Shown: positions 44,701-53,110 of the stretch, piece by piece
Numbering within the stretch: the first letter of the stretch is position 1
Layout: every line of letters begins with the position of its first letter
Assembly: GCA_002633025.1 (NCBI GenBank)
Contig: NMRB01000958.1
Span: 183,006-247,005, forward strand
Reading direction: 5' to 3'
Length of the DNA: 64,000 nucleotides
Origin: Notospermus geniculatus
Lineage: Eukaryota > Nemertea > Pilidiophora > Heteronemertea > Lineidae
Notes under the pieces: model-generated
The model's input: the letters and a program-made list of their open reading frames with translations, nothing else
What the model was told of the DNA's origin: nothing
Databases searched by the model: none
Translations under genes and position numbers: made by a program

Positions 44701-47700
44701 AATCCTAAGTTGAAGATAATGTGGTGGAGGTATGGTCAGAAACAGTAATGTCCTGTCCACTTAGGCCTACTTGCCCAACTACCAAGACTGGCAAAGAATG
44801 ACAGCGTGCGATATCTTCAACTTAGAATTTTAAGTTGGTATTTTTTCCGAGGTCAGGAATGGGACAGGTAAGTGGGAGTACTTCATTGAGGTCTAACATG
44901 CCACTTTGTCGCACTTTCTCATAGTACTCCTGAACTTCTTGAAGAATAAGAAAATAATGGTACAACGTTTTCACATACAAAGTGATGATGTCTCCATTCG
45001 TGTAGGGAATCGGTGCAGGACAACTGACATCCGGTTTGGCCTCTAGTTGTATACCGACGTCGCGGAGGGCATACAGACCTGGAAACACCGATAATACCGA
45101 CTCTGATCACCACAATACAGAGAGCCATCGAAATTGTTAGTTACACAAGCTGCCCATACGTGGCTCACATGGTCTAACTGCAGATTATGCTAACAAAATA
45201 GATAAACAAGAACAAGTGGGCAGCAAATGTCTTGCTATGTGCTATACATGAAAGTGAAGATGCTATTTTTGGGAAAGGTGCTTCTAATTATTCATTACTG
45301 TCAGCATCATTTCATGGCTGGTAACGAAAGAACTGACTGCACCCTCAAATGAAAATTCAGATGCAACTTGGAGGAATTCCTCCAAGGATGGGACACGGTC
45401 TGTTTTCTTAAGATTCATGACATTCGCTTTAAGTAGGGTGACGTGCAATTTTGCTTGATAGAGTTCGGAAATGATTTTTCTTTCCACAAGCTTCACTGCT
45501 AAACTGTGAGTCCACTTCTACCTGCATGTGTGTCAGTAGCCCTGTTTACACTACACAGAAACCCGCGTCCCACCCGGGCTTTTTATGTCTACACCTGTTA
45601 AAAGCGTGGGGCTGATAAGCCCTCCGAGCTCGAAGGGCTTTTGGAGGGTTTAATTTAGATCCGCGCCATGGCCCTTCGAATATAACCTTACAATAGCGCG
45701 ATATTGTTAGGCGGATCAGCATTCCTAGGACGCTGATTCCTGCCACACCTGGCTTGACACCGTAAACACATTGTGCGTTCTTCTTACCTGCCTCTATCAG
45801 GGCTTTGACACTGCCCGCGTCACATGCACTTGGCACACAAACACCGACCCGAAGGGACAGCCCAGGCAGGCCTAGGCCACCTGTTGCCGAATTCTGAAGA
45901 GGAGGAAAAATGTACTGTATTCCCTGCAATAAGAGGCCGCGGCGGGAAACCGAATTCACGCGAGATCATTGATTAAAGGAGTTAGACGCCGAAGTTGTAA
46001 ACACTCACTCACTGGTTCTCTATCCACGGACGCCTGCGGTGCTGCCACCTATTGTCGGTGATATGTAGAACTGACGTGAATATCGTGAGTGAGTTGCATC
46101 GGACCGGGAACCAGTCTAACGATCACGGGTGCTGCCACCTGCACGAAGGAATAAAACTAGTTTGCCGACCATATTTGTAAACAAACCAGCTTGTTTACAA
46201 CTTCGGCGTCTAACTCCTTTAATATACATGTACATGTTGGGTTGGAATAGGGCATGCAAATGTGTACGTATTCCACTTGACAATAACGACATTCTAAAAC
46301 TGCCCCCTCCGGCTGTCTTTTTGGAGAAGGTATGTACTACATGAATAAACAAGAGCTGAATATTTTCAGTAAAGTAGTCCTTCTGGCGATCTGTCCGCGT
46401 GCTGCTCATCTTCCTTACCGACTTTTGTCCTCGAAATGACACCATACAGTATTTTCCCTGAATGCTACCATTATTAGAGGCTGCAGTGATGTTTAAACAT
46501 CCATCGTAATCACCATACCACGCCAGAGCTCCACCAAGGATACCGGGAGGTGGTTTGCCCACGGAGTCTATCACTGGAAGGTGAATAGATACTTGCGGTT
46601 TGCTGTACGGTTGTAGTTGAAACCTGCATAACATGCTCTGCCAATACGGGGCCCTGCAGGCAAGTGGACCATGGTTGCAATGAGAAATCATTTTGCCAAG
46701 TCAATGGTTTATTGAATATTTCATCCCTGAATTACTCTCGACAGGAAAATACCAGAAATGTAATTTTATTGGTCCTTAATTCTATTTTGATGAGTTGTAT
46801 GAAGAAAATCAACAAAATTTAATGTTTAATTGAAAATGAATTGGACATTGGACCTTTTGTACTGGTGCTGCCATCTGGATTTTTAGTTTTGCCGGTTCCT
46901 CTTTGATAAGCGTGTAAGTTGTTGGCATTAACTGGGCGGTTGCGGAAAACTCATTACTTAGTCTCACTACATACTTGTCAATGCATAGAACTCCTTCCGA
47001 ATGATGTCGTTCAGCAAACGTTCCGTCTGATTCAAACACATCCTGGAAGCATTTCGTTCCTCTGCTTTGGCCAATAGGTGTTGGCGGTCTTCACTTGTCC
47101 AAAGATTGCCTGTGACGTCCTGTTGAGGCGCAGAAACAGGTGGAACAGAATTCGTAATAATTTGATAGGTATAATGGCTCCACAACTGGACATCACATAC
47201 ATCAAAATTATCACTTTTTCGTGATGTCCTACATTCGTGACATTTGATAGCTATTTCATTTGATAGCTTTTTAATCTCACAATGCGACTTTGCGTGCGAG
47301 ATTAAAAAGACGCAGTGCGAGATTTGAAAGACGGAGTGCGAGTTTGAAAAGTCGCATTGCGAGATTAAAAAGACGCAGTGCGAGTTTAAAAAGACGCAGT
47401 GCGAGATTTAAAAAAAAATACATGTCCCGTCCCGGGCGCCGTACAGAATTCTATTCTGATGGAAGATAGAATATTCTATATTCTATCTTCAAAATTTTGA
47501 TAATCACAAATATCTCAGCAACCACTCAACATACATGTATTTATAATGAAACAAAGCCCAAAATCCTTAGATAGTTCCACGCTATCAAAACAGCAATAAC
47601 AATCACAAAACAATTACATAATAAAAGTTTGATTTTAGTGTTTTTTCTGATGAGCTACATGTATTAAATAATTTGATATTTCCAAAATTTCGAGGCAGTA

Positions 47701-49039
47701 TATAGGCCTAGGCCTATGACCAACAAGGTGCCCGGTATACTTTCGTCTGGAACAAACCGTGTTAAAATTGGCCCAGTAGCCTAATCTTTTGAAATATTCA
47801 AGGTGTTGGGTATTATGTCAATGACTGTGCATTGCACCTGTATGTGCGCACTGTTGATGTTCTAAACTAGCGCCAATTTTTTTCTCTTATTACCACGAGG
47901 TTCCCCGTCCATGAAATTACGAGCGCTCATTTACTTCACTTCGTTTGATTATCACAAATATTCTATTTGGGTCATGCTGCAATCATCGACGCTACATTAT
48001 GTCTAACCATTGTATAGAAAATGTTTGTGAAAGATCGTAGGCCTTCAATAGGCTTTGTATTAAATGGAATTGAGGGCGAGTCACATGAAAATCCGGAGGT
48101 GAATATCTAGGCCAAATTAGCACTAACAAGTGTACTATAGTGTCGTGTAACATTCTTGTTTCGATCGATGCCGGTGTGCAGAATTGTCGACATGAATACG
48201 CGACGGTTCGAGAGAAACGATTACAAGAATGGAAAATATCTCTCGCCGCTCCACATAATGAGAGTTTTCATCGCGCAAGTTTGTCTGAATGGGCAACCCG
48301 GTTCCGTGGAGAACTTTTGGCCAGTAGTAATTAAACATAATGTACCACGGATATTTTCGCGGGCCACGAAAATCATTGTTTGTTTACATTTTGTTTGTTT
48401 ATGTCCAGTCCTTCTTTGTCTTATGAGTAATTTGTTGGTGGCATGCCCCTCTAGAAATTCTTTTGATACTGAAAATATTCAATTTGGTGAGTTGGCATGT
48501 CCCAAAAGTCCAAAATAACATAATGTAAACATCCATGTTTACAAACATTAAATGTAAACAATGAAGTCGTGATAAAATATCTTTAATAATATGTGCCATG
48601 TCTTCCCACACGGTTGAATTGCCCACTGAGCGCCAACTTGCGCAAGGATAAGTCTCACGCGAGGGGCGCATTCGATCGCCAGCAATTTCCAGACACTCAG
48701 CATAGGCCCCTATTTATTTGAAAATTCTGGTGTCATTGGACGGGAAAAATCTCCCAGATATATTACTCAAAATGGTCCCTTTCCTAAATGAGAATGTAAT
48801 TCGTAAAGATACATATCCAGGGCCGACATTTTCTATGTATACTGTACATCCTGCTGCGAACTACTTACGGCATTTGAGTACCACATGTACCGTGCTACAC
48901 CCATCGTGAGGCGCCGAAACGATTCCCGGGAATCACTTGAAGAATACCTCTCCTCGAATCTGTCTCCCACGACTTGGCATTCTGCATGCATCGCAAATGC
49001 AAGGAAAAAGGTTAAAATGTGAAGCGCCAATGACCACAT
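32681..49039 (-). CDS. nrf-6-like: NRF-6-like protein: NRF domain plus acyltransferase-3 membrane domain (15 exons found, one missing)
   Basis: Family: 'nose resistant to fluoxetine' proteins, multipass membrane proteins with an N-terminal cysteine-rich NRF domain and an acyltransferase-3 domain; worm members affect lipid or drug transport and yolk handling. I joined 15 minus-strand exons with GT-AG ends. Every junction is phase-compatible and rebuilds family motifs across splices. Order: signal peptide, NRF domain (CLNQTERLLND, MIDSVGKPPPGILGG, GDYDGCLNI, GKYCMVSF, GVCVPSACD), first membrane span (VLIGVILLLLFVGAVFDL), CLHGIRTISMWWVILGH, FSVDTFFLLSGLL, FYFHRFWR, WYLANDMQFFVISP, IYDKPYCRIQSYAIGM, RVGWCLGVAWVIYTC, ISRLTYAAYLIH and VEAPMISLEK. 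About 660 residues are visible. One exon between FHRFWR and CLIQTWYL (family: LTP...LLYINN) is absent. Conserved His and Asp residues of the fold are present. Substrate unknown. Confidence 0.9.
33244..33497. mobile_element. TAGACTGGTCCCCTGTCGTA MITE in the last intron
   Basis: 254 bp, ends TAGACTGGTCCCCTGTCGTA and TACGACAGGGGACCAGTCTA. Nine-base duplication GCAGAAGTG at 33235-33243 and 33498-33506. About 55 bp from exon 15. Confidence 0.85.
33562..33704 (-). CDS. nrf-6-like: NRF-like gene exon 15 (LTYAAYLIH motif)
   Basis: Acceptor TTATTCAG|GTCCAG, donor GAAGTG|GTAAGT, 143 nt. FIPISRLTYAAYLIHVSIV with the conserved C-terminal His. Confidence 0.93.
33891..34080 (-). CDS. nrf-6-like: NRF-like gene exon 14
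   Basis: Acceptor TTTTCAG|GTGTGG, donor CGGAG|GTATGA, 190 nt. VWVALGWLLAAALCL span, then RVGWCLGVAWVIYTC and GYGG. Confidence 0.93.
34548..34689 (-). CDS. nrf-6-like: NRF-like gene exon 13 (KPYCR...Y.IG motif)
   Basis: Acceptor GTCTATAG|ACCTCG, donor AGAAAG|GTGGGT, 142 nt. GWDIIYDKPYCRIQSYAIG then GMMLGYVLYLS membrane span. Confidence 0.92.
34990..35375 (+). repeat. Dispersed repeat R4 in intron 12
   Basis: AGCTCACTGGGGTGAGC head, CGTCCGTCGTCC run, TACATATATACCCCTAGGTC, as at 24645. Confidence 0.7.
35391..35612 (+). repeat. SINE-like element with tRNA head and LINE-like tail
   Basis: Head: GGGGAGCGCGGTGGCATAAT, B-box GGGTTCGATCCCCGG. Tail: GTGAAGTGCCTTGACACTT and GTAAAAGGCACTATAAA, resembling the 3' tails that V-SINE-type elements share with LINE2-like elements. 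Lies in intron 12 directly after repeat R4. Confidence 0.7.
36096..36215 (-). CDS. nrf-6-like: NRF-like gene exon 12 (membrane span)
   Basis: Acceptor TCTTCAG|GAACGC, donor CCCGA|GTAAGT, 120 nt. NAFVGIGALVGTVVASMIII is a membrane span, then GIPAFPNTIAHP. The last 20 nt with the donor read GGGTGAGCTATTG on plus, a word found at the head of repeat R4. Confidence 0.85.
36216..37397 (-). other. Intron 11
   Basis: No exon seen. Contains A/T-rich stretches with repeated GTAAAATTACAGA-like words near 36430-36680. Confidence 0.45.
37398..37477 (-). CDS. nrf-6-like: NRF-like gene exon 11 (WYLANDMQ motif)
   Basis: Acceptor TTTTACAG|TGTCTC, donor ATCGTG|GTAAGA, 80 nt. CLIQTWYLANDMQFFVISP is highly conserved in the family. 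The acceptor needs a phase-0 partner, whereas exon 9 ends in phase 2, so at least one exon must intervene. Confidence 0.93.
38101..38261. mobile_element. AGGGCGGCGCACACGAGCGAC MITE
   Basis: 161 bp, inverted ends AGGGCGGCGCACACGAGC and GCTCGTGTGCGCCGCCCT, TTA duplicated (38098-38100 and 38262-38264). Harbinger-like by TSD. Confidence 0.85.
38262..38335. repeat. Short hairpin with (GCGGTC)n core
   Basis: TTTATACACAGCG / CGCTGTGTATAAA flank a GCGGTCGCGGTCGC run. Directly adjoins the MITE at 38101-38261. Confidence 0.7.
38849..39097 (+). CDS. Unrecognised open frame inside an NRF intron (doubtful)
   Basis: 82 codons beginning MHHVVYHAGRRQIEG, with a charged C-terminal half (VLDKKRFDRSFQFVKHHKLK). 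It has a less biased composition than chance frames nearby but no motif I can name and no splice support. It lies antisense in an intron of the NRF-like gene. Could be a decayed transposon fragment or chance. Confidence 0.2.
   Translation: MHHVVYHAGRRQIEGTVRTCRHLLVNREVAQLSDSDFNYENELQSAMDIHVLDKKRFDRSFQFVKHHKLKAEKFGLINRNCG
39383..39656. other. Assembly gap (274 N) inside the NRF-like gene
   Basis: Unknown bases. It lies between exon 9 and the WYLANDMQ exon, the interval in which one conserved exon is missing. Confidence 1.
39657..40032. mobile_element. GCTGAAAGGGTAAATGTCGTC palindromic element, copy 1
   Basis: 376 bp, near-identical to 51957-52327. Right end CCCTTTCAGC. Its left target duplication is hidden in the gap at 39383-39656. 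It lies in the intron after exon 9. Confidence 0.85.
40142..40234 (-). CDS. nrf-6-like: NRF-like gene exon 9 (SGLL and FHRFWR motifs)
   Basis: Acceptor TTTCCAG|CGGTTT, donor TGGAG|GTAATT, 93 nt. GLLLTFLVMKEMNR and CLFYFHRFWR. Exon 8 + 9 junction rebuilds DTFFLLSGLL. Confidence 0.92.
40235..41278 (-). other. Intron 8, A/T-rich
   Basis: No further exon needed between exons 8 and 9 by phase. Only low-complexity A/T sequence seen. Confidence 0.5.
41279..41458. mobile_element. CAGGCGCGGATCCA / TGGATCCGCCCCTG MITE in intron 8
   Basis: 180 bp, inverted ends with a G/C run, target duplication TATTGG (41273-41278 and 41459-41464). Its right edge is about 20 bp from the exon 8 donor. Confidence 0.85.
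41480..41573 (-). CDS. nrf-6-like: NRF-like gene exon 8 (SVDTFF motif)
   Basis: Acceptor TTGTAG|GCAATC, donor CTCAG|GTGAGG, 94 nt. NPKQALKITK and FAFQAVGNATFSVDTFFLL. Split codons restore Ser on both sides. Confidence 0.93.
41918..42188. mobile_element. GCACTGGAAAAAAATTTCGG hairpin MITE in intron 7
   Basis: Ends GCACTGGAAAA and TTTTTTCAGTGC with long inner arms (CATGTTGAGTACTTTGGGC / CCCGAAAGTACTCAACATG). Internal short TACTC-rich direct repeats. Confidence 0.7.
43058..43225 (-). CDS. nrf-6-like: NRF-like gene exon 7 (HGIR motif)
   Basis: Acceptor CTGAAG|GACTTC, donor TATTA|GTAAGT, 168 nt. IAFSPITNGEKIL then CLHGIRTISMWWVILGH, the best-known signature of this family; the His-Gly and Gly-His residues are putative active-site positions of the acyltransferase-3 fold. 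Confidence 0.93.
43381..43550. repeat. 21-bp minisatellite, 8 units, in intron 6
   Basis: Eight copies of CACCCGGGTGGAAAGTATTCT, each with the 12-bp palindrome CCACCCGGGTGG. Only one unit differs (ACTCT for ATTCT). Open in several frames because 21 is a multiple of three; not a gene. Confidence 0.95.
44249..44427 (-). CDS. nrf-6-like: NRF-like gene exon 6 (first acyltransferase-domain span)
   Basis: Acceptor TTTCCAG|CGTTCT, donor GAAAA|GTAGGT, 179 nt. VLIGVILLLLFVGAVFDL then a charged cytoplasmic stretch. Confidence 0.9.
44447..44562. repeat. Short hairpin in intron 5
   Basis: GTCATATGAATAAAGACTAG / CTAATTAGTCTTTATTCATATG arms around about 50 bp, immediately upstream of exon 6. Confidence 0.65.
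44645..44885. repeat. Inverted repeat in intron 5
   Basis: GTTCAGGAATGGGAAAGGTAAG (read on minus, about 44667-44690) and GTCAGGAATGGGACAGGTAAG (plus, about 44858-44878) are inverted copies, as are CTAAGTTGAAGAT and ATCTTCAACTTAG inside them. Arms about 75 bp, loop about 90 bp. Confidence 0.7.
44979..45078 (-). CDS. nrf-6-like: NRF-like gene exon 5 (linker with conserved cysteine)
   Basis: Acceptor TTTCCAG|GTCTGT, donor CTTT|GTATGT, 100 nt. PDVSCPAPIPYTNGDIIT is the pre-membrane linker. Both phases match neighbours, unlike alternative exons considered nearby. Confidence 0.8.
45788..45923 (-). CDS. nrf-6-like: NRF-like gene exon 4 (end of NRF domain)
   Basis: Acceptor TTGCAG|GGAATA, donor GGCAG|GTAAGA, 136 nt. 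GLPGLSLRVGVCVPSACD gives the conserved C-x-P-x-x-C pair. Confidence 0.92.
45973..46222. mobile_element. TTAA MITE in intron 3
   Basis: TTAA on both sides (45973-45976, 46219-46222), ends AGGAGTTAGACGCCGAAG and CTTCGGCGTCTAACTCCT, TIR about 27 bp. Its edge is 50 bp from the acceptor of exon 4. Confidence 0.85.
46419..46573 (-). CDS. nrf-6-like: NRF-like gene exon 3 (NRF domain core)
   Basis: Acceptor CTTCCAG|TGATAG, donor AGTCG|GTAAGG, 155 nt. IDSVGKPPPGILGG, GDYDGCLNITA and GKYCMVSFRG are diagnostic NRF motifs. Confidence 0.92.
46975..47109 (-). CDS. nrf-6-like: NRF-like gene exon 2 (start of NRF domain)
   Basis: Acceptor TCACAG|GCAATC, donor GACAA|GTATGT. Encodes NLWTSEDRQHLL, CLNQTERLLNDI and FYALT; the split last codon gives Met with exon 3. 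An alternative acceptor ten bases upstream (AACAG|GACGTC) is out of phase with exon 1 as modelled. Confidence 0.8.
47275..47415. repeat. Tandem repeat GCGAGATTAAAAAGACGCAGT
   Basis: Six imperfect units of about 22 bp, alternating GCGAGATT(T/A)AAAAGAC and GCGAGTTTAAAAAGAC forms. Confidence 0.75.
47490..47805 (+). repeat. Dispersed repeat R2 in intron 1
   Basis: Same word order as 12218-12500 (CAAATATCTCAGCAACCACT, ACAAACCGTGTTAAAATTGG, GAAATATTCAAGGT). Confidence 0.65.
48901..49039 (-). CDS. nrf-6-like: NRF-like gene exon 1 (start codon, signal peptide)
   Basis: ATG at 49039-49037. MWSLALHILTFFLAFAMHAE is a classic signal peptide ending near AEC. 46 codons plus one base, donor ATGG|GTGTAG. 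The donor choice is supported by phase agreement with exon 2. Confidence 0.75.
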
Positions 49040-50089
49040 CTTGTTTTACAAGTGTTTCCCGCCGACGACTTCAATGAAAATAATCAGTTTTGTGGTAATC
49101 CAACGATTCTATCCACGAGGTCTGCTCTCGGCGAGAATGATATGAAAATTGCACAATTATATTGGGTCAACCACTGCTCGCTAATAACACCACACGTGAG
49201 AACGGCGGAGCGGTAGGTCACAATGTTAAGTTGAGTGTTGGGGGTACAATGCGCACCATATAAAATTGTCGTTGTCATTGTCCCAGACACTAGTACGATC
49301 AACTTACATATTTCTTGATAAAGGAAGTCAAATCAGGTGAACAATTTTGATTTACATTCACCTGCCGCATCGCAGGTGTGCTACGGCAAATTCTTGAAAT
49401 GTACCGGGTATAAAAAATCTCTCTTGGGTGCTCTAGTGTTCCTGGGTGTTCTCGGGTATTAATTCTTAGGTGTTCTTGGGTAGACTCATGACATCATCTA
49501 CTGCTAGGCCTACATGACCAAAGTTATTGCGGGTGTTCCAGCAACGATTCACATTTTTAAAACTCCTAGGAAAAATTCAGCTGCTAGTAGATAAGGGGCA
49601 TGCGCCAGTTATCGTGGCAGGGAATCCAGCCAAAATGGCGGACCTCGACACCGGTTCCTAACAGAGGGTCACGTCAGAGGAAAGGTTTGTGCGATTGATG
49701 CAGTGTCATCAAGTTTGGGCTGCCAAGTATATAAGTGCTATCTGGGAGAGGAGAAGGGAACTCCTGTTTCGGTCCTGAGGTGAGCTTTGGCCCTCGGTCC
49801 GAGATCGGCAGCTTCCCCTCTGCTCTTCCAGTGGCAACTCTGTCTGTGTAGTGACAGATAAGCCCGGTAAGGGCTGGGAATTCTGTAATCTGTATGTCTG
49901 TAAGGTTTTGTATGAATATTTTGGCTGTAATTCCTGTCACTATAATAAATAAATATACATACATACATACATACCTAACATCCTGTGCCGTTGGAACTGG
50001 ATCCCGGTTTACCTAACCCACTGCTTTAATAGGTGTCACTACATGTAGTGTTTAAAACACTATTGAATTGAAAGGGACATTCAGGTCCT
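49040..50089. other. 5' flank of the NRF-like gene
   Basis: Presumed promoter region. An (ACAT)n microsatellite lies at about 49951-49973. No TATA-like motif I would assert, and no other gene seen. Confidence 0.4.
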
Positions 50090-50229
50090 GGGGCCTGATT
50101 CACAAAGCCCTCTTAGCTTAAGTGTGATCTTAGCACTGCCCGTATCTATTGTCACCAAGTCGACGAACAATAGATACGGGCAGTGCTAAGATCATACTTA
50201 AGCTAAGAGGGCTTCGTGAATCAGGCCCC
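50090..50229. mobile_element. GGGGCCTGATTCACAAAGCC hairpin MITE
   Basis: 140 bp, arms of about 60 bp (GGGGCCTGATTCACAAAGCC / CTTCGTGAATCAGGCCCC; AGTGCTAAGATC inverse inside) with a small loop. Nearly perfect stem. Confidence 0.8.
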
Positions 50230-50532
50230 TTATCTATATCCCACAAAAAAGGCATCCATTTTGTTGGACCTGATTACTGTGTGCTGTCCTGAGTCTTTTC
50301 TGAAATCTAGTGTGGAAAAGTGCCAGCCTGGAGAAGACCCCCGCGGTTGGGGTCGAAAATTTTCCAAGTCCTGGAAGTTGACTTCTTGATATTTACCCGT
50401 CCTCTATCACAGTTATGATCCCCATTCCGCCACGTATTCTGTATGATCGACGACTCCTGATCATCTTTACGTGTGTACCGCCTTGATATCTACAGTCGTA
50501 ACTGCCCGTATGCACAGGAAGCTCTCAATAGG

Positions 50533-51245
50533 GCTCAATGGGTCAATGTCGTCCTGGGTATACCTTATGTTTACCCAGGATTATCCTGGGTAATCATTTT
50601 CTTTACCCAGGATCATCCTGGTAAACATAAGGATCCTTAACTTTACCCAGCGTGGGAGTTCCCACCGAATCATGCTGTACGTGCGTCTCTTTCGGCAGAG
50701 AACTTGCAGTAGGATCATTGCTAAAAAGGGCTGAAAATTACCGCTTTCCGTCCTCCGGGGTTTGCAATAGGAAGACAGGTCCAATCCCTACAACTTTTCA
50801 AAAGGGACCGATAGTAAATTCTCAAGGACGTAGGAGCGATAGGCCTGGGTAGAACATGTATGATCCGTGTACATTTCGTCATTTTCATGAATTTACTTTT
50901 TGCAGAACATGCAGTACGATCATAACTCGAAAGGGCTGAAAATTACCGCTATACCTGCTCCGGGGTGTGGAATAGGGAGAAAAGACCAATCCCTACAACT
51001 TTTCAAAAGGGACCGATAGTAGCCTAAATTCTCAAGGACTTACGAGCTTAGGCGTAGTTCGAGGCCACCCTTCATTTCATGATTTACGCTGAATATCAAC
51101 CTCACTACACCACTCGGGAATCCAATCTCGGTAAAGTTAAGGATCCTTATGTTTACCCAGGGCCGTCCTGGGTAAAGAAAAGGATTACCCAGGGTGATCC
51201 TGGGTAAACATAAGGTATACCCAGGACGACATTGACCCATTCGGC
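50533..51245. mobile_element. GCYSAATGGGTCAATGTCGTC palindromic element with 9-bp target duplication
   Basis: 713 bp. Target duplication CTCAATAGG at 50524-50532 and 51246-51254. Arms of about 120 bp contain TGTCGTCCTGGGTATACC, TTACCCAGGAT and CATAAGGATCCTTA words, inverted. The core is a direct duplication of about 205 bp (GGGCTGAAAATTACCGCT and CCCTACAACTTTTCAAAAGG in both halves). No transposase. Nine-base duplication with long TIRs fits Mutator-like (MULE) elements. Confidence 0.85.
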
Positions 51246-51956
51246 CTCAATAGGCTCAGTGATAAGTGAAATATCTTGGGTTGTCCCGTCCTGGTCGGTT
51301 ATAAAATGACACTATAACTATTATCAAGAATATATACATAAGTACCAAGAATGTGAAACTCCGAATATGTGCCAAAAAGTGAGTTTAATATTGCCTCTGG
51401 TAACCCTGTAACCGAATGGATCTTAATTTGTGAAGGATATGCACTTCCACAGTGATATGCACTCAGAAATAACCGAGCTACAAAGCATTTTTGAATGGAC
51501 CATATTTTCGACAAATTGATATTGTAATTGATCTCAGAGTTGGGCACTCTGACCTGTACAACAAATCCATGGTTTCACCAAAATCAAAAACATTTTGAAC
51601 GCTAGTAATTTGTCTGTAACTTTACATAAGAATATTGACGATATTCTAAATAATATAATTCTGTCAACAACCGTTAAATCTAAACATCGGTTATTTAATT
51701 AGAAGGCCTATAATTACCGTACGCCCTCTATTATCAGAAAGGTAACTTTTGCTTTATTACTAGTTATACATTCTTGGTACGGTACTTATGTTCTTGCTAT
51801 TATGAAGTTATATTCTGTCTTTTTAAAACTTTATTCTTGTTTAACTAAAGTATTACAGTTAAACGTGTAACTGCAATCCATTCATCAATATGCCAGGTTC
51901 CTTTTATGATCACTGACAGCCTTATTTTCCCCCGGCATCCATCGGGTGCTAGTTGC

Positions 51957-52327
51957 GCTGAAAGGGTAAATGTCGTCCTGGGTATATACAAAGATTACCC
52001 AGGATCTCAGTCTTCACTAAAACAATACCCTGGGTGTAGTTTCGGTAGCCGAACATCACCCAGCTTCCGCAATCTGTGCCTAGGAACGAGTCCTATTTAG
52101 AAATCCCGTGGAATCTCGCAGTCTCGCGCCGCGGTACTTGTTGAGTGTAGCTGTTCATGACATTCTTCAAGCGGTCACGTGACCACGGGGGAGACAACCT
52201 CGAATCCAGGTGTCACACTACGATGCTGGGTGATGTTCGGCTACCGAAACTACACCCAGGGTATTGTTTTAGTGAAGATTGAGATCCTGGGTAATCTTTG
52301 TATATACCCGACATTTACCCTTTCAGC
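51957..52327. mobile_element. GCTGAAAGGGTAAATGTCGTC palindromic element, copy 2, with 9-bp target duplication
   Basis: 371 bp. Target duplication GCTAGTTGC at 51948-51956 and 52328-52336. Arms of about 110 bp (ends GCTGAAAGGGTAAATGTCG and GACATTTACCCTTTCAGC; GGTAGCCGAACATCACCCAG inverse inside). Shares TGTCGTCCTGGGTATA with 50533-51245. Confidence 0.88.
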
Positions 52328-52809
52328 GCTAGTTGCCTCTATTGCCTCTACTGCCTCTATTACACTCGTGACTGCAACAATTTGAGTTCGTAATGCAGTG
52401 TCCACCACTAAGCACACACCTGCAATTGAACCAGTCGATTTAATGATTTTAATGAATTTCCTTGACCGTTTTAAACTCCGCGACCACAGTATATAGATAA
52501 AAAGGCACGTTTCTGCGTCAACCCAATGCTTTATGCGCTCACAACACGGTAATCAGGTGGCGAGACTCAGTTACCTGGGGGGAATACTGGCATACCACGT
52601 GGGGGACCATCCTAGTCTTTTGGCCATATCTATTTATAGGCATTTCAACACCTCCCTTTTGCTCTGTTCTGTGGTCAATTGGGTAAAGAACTGCTTCGAA
52701 ACCGACCATCAACCTATTACCCAAGAGGCATAATTCAATGTGTTCATAATAGTTTATTACATACAGACTATTATGAAGACACCGAATTATGCCTCCTGGG
52801 CATAAAAGA

Positions 52810-53060
52810 TTTTGTGTGGTGGAGAATAGGAGCAGTCAGCCGCGCATATTGCTAACAGATGGCAGCACAGTTTAGCGGACCTAATGTACAGGAAATCTAT
52901 TATGATCGCTGCTCGATCGATAATGACTGGGTCCGCTAGATGCATTGAATTGGGCCCTAGTGACACCTAGTGGTCAACTCGCTGACAGCTCCTATTGCAA
53001 TTGCATGGGCTGGGATTTAGTCGCCATATTAGTCGCAAGACTAATTATATTGTATAGCAG
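52810..53060 (-). repeat. Dispersed repeat R3, inverted copy
   Basis: GAGCAGTCAGCCGCGCATATTG and GACTGGGTCCG are inverses of sequence at 18405-18560. Confidence 0.6.
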
Positions 53061-53110
53061 AAATATATCGGGTTCCACTGACACTTCCAGAAAAACAAGT
53101 GGAATTATCA

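Larger units (their letters stand above)
47145..48900 (-). other. Intron 1 of the NRF-like gene
   Basis: Contains repeat R2 (47490-47805) and a tandem repeat near 47275-47415. No other exon needed by phase. Confidence 0.6.

Noticed and set aside
44690-44727. Micro-exon FSHLFRVQEWE before the first membrane span
   Set aside because: Phases would fit, but it lies in an inverted repeat and is only 37 nt; exon 5 gives a better and family-like junction.
45284-45496. VKLVERKIISELYQAKL frame as an NRF exon
   Set aside because: Phase at its start fits, but no good phase-1 donor exists, and joining exon 4 directly to 45078 restores the family linker. It may be an alternative exon at best.
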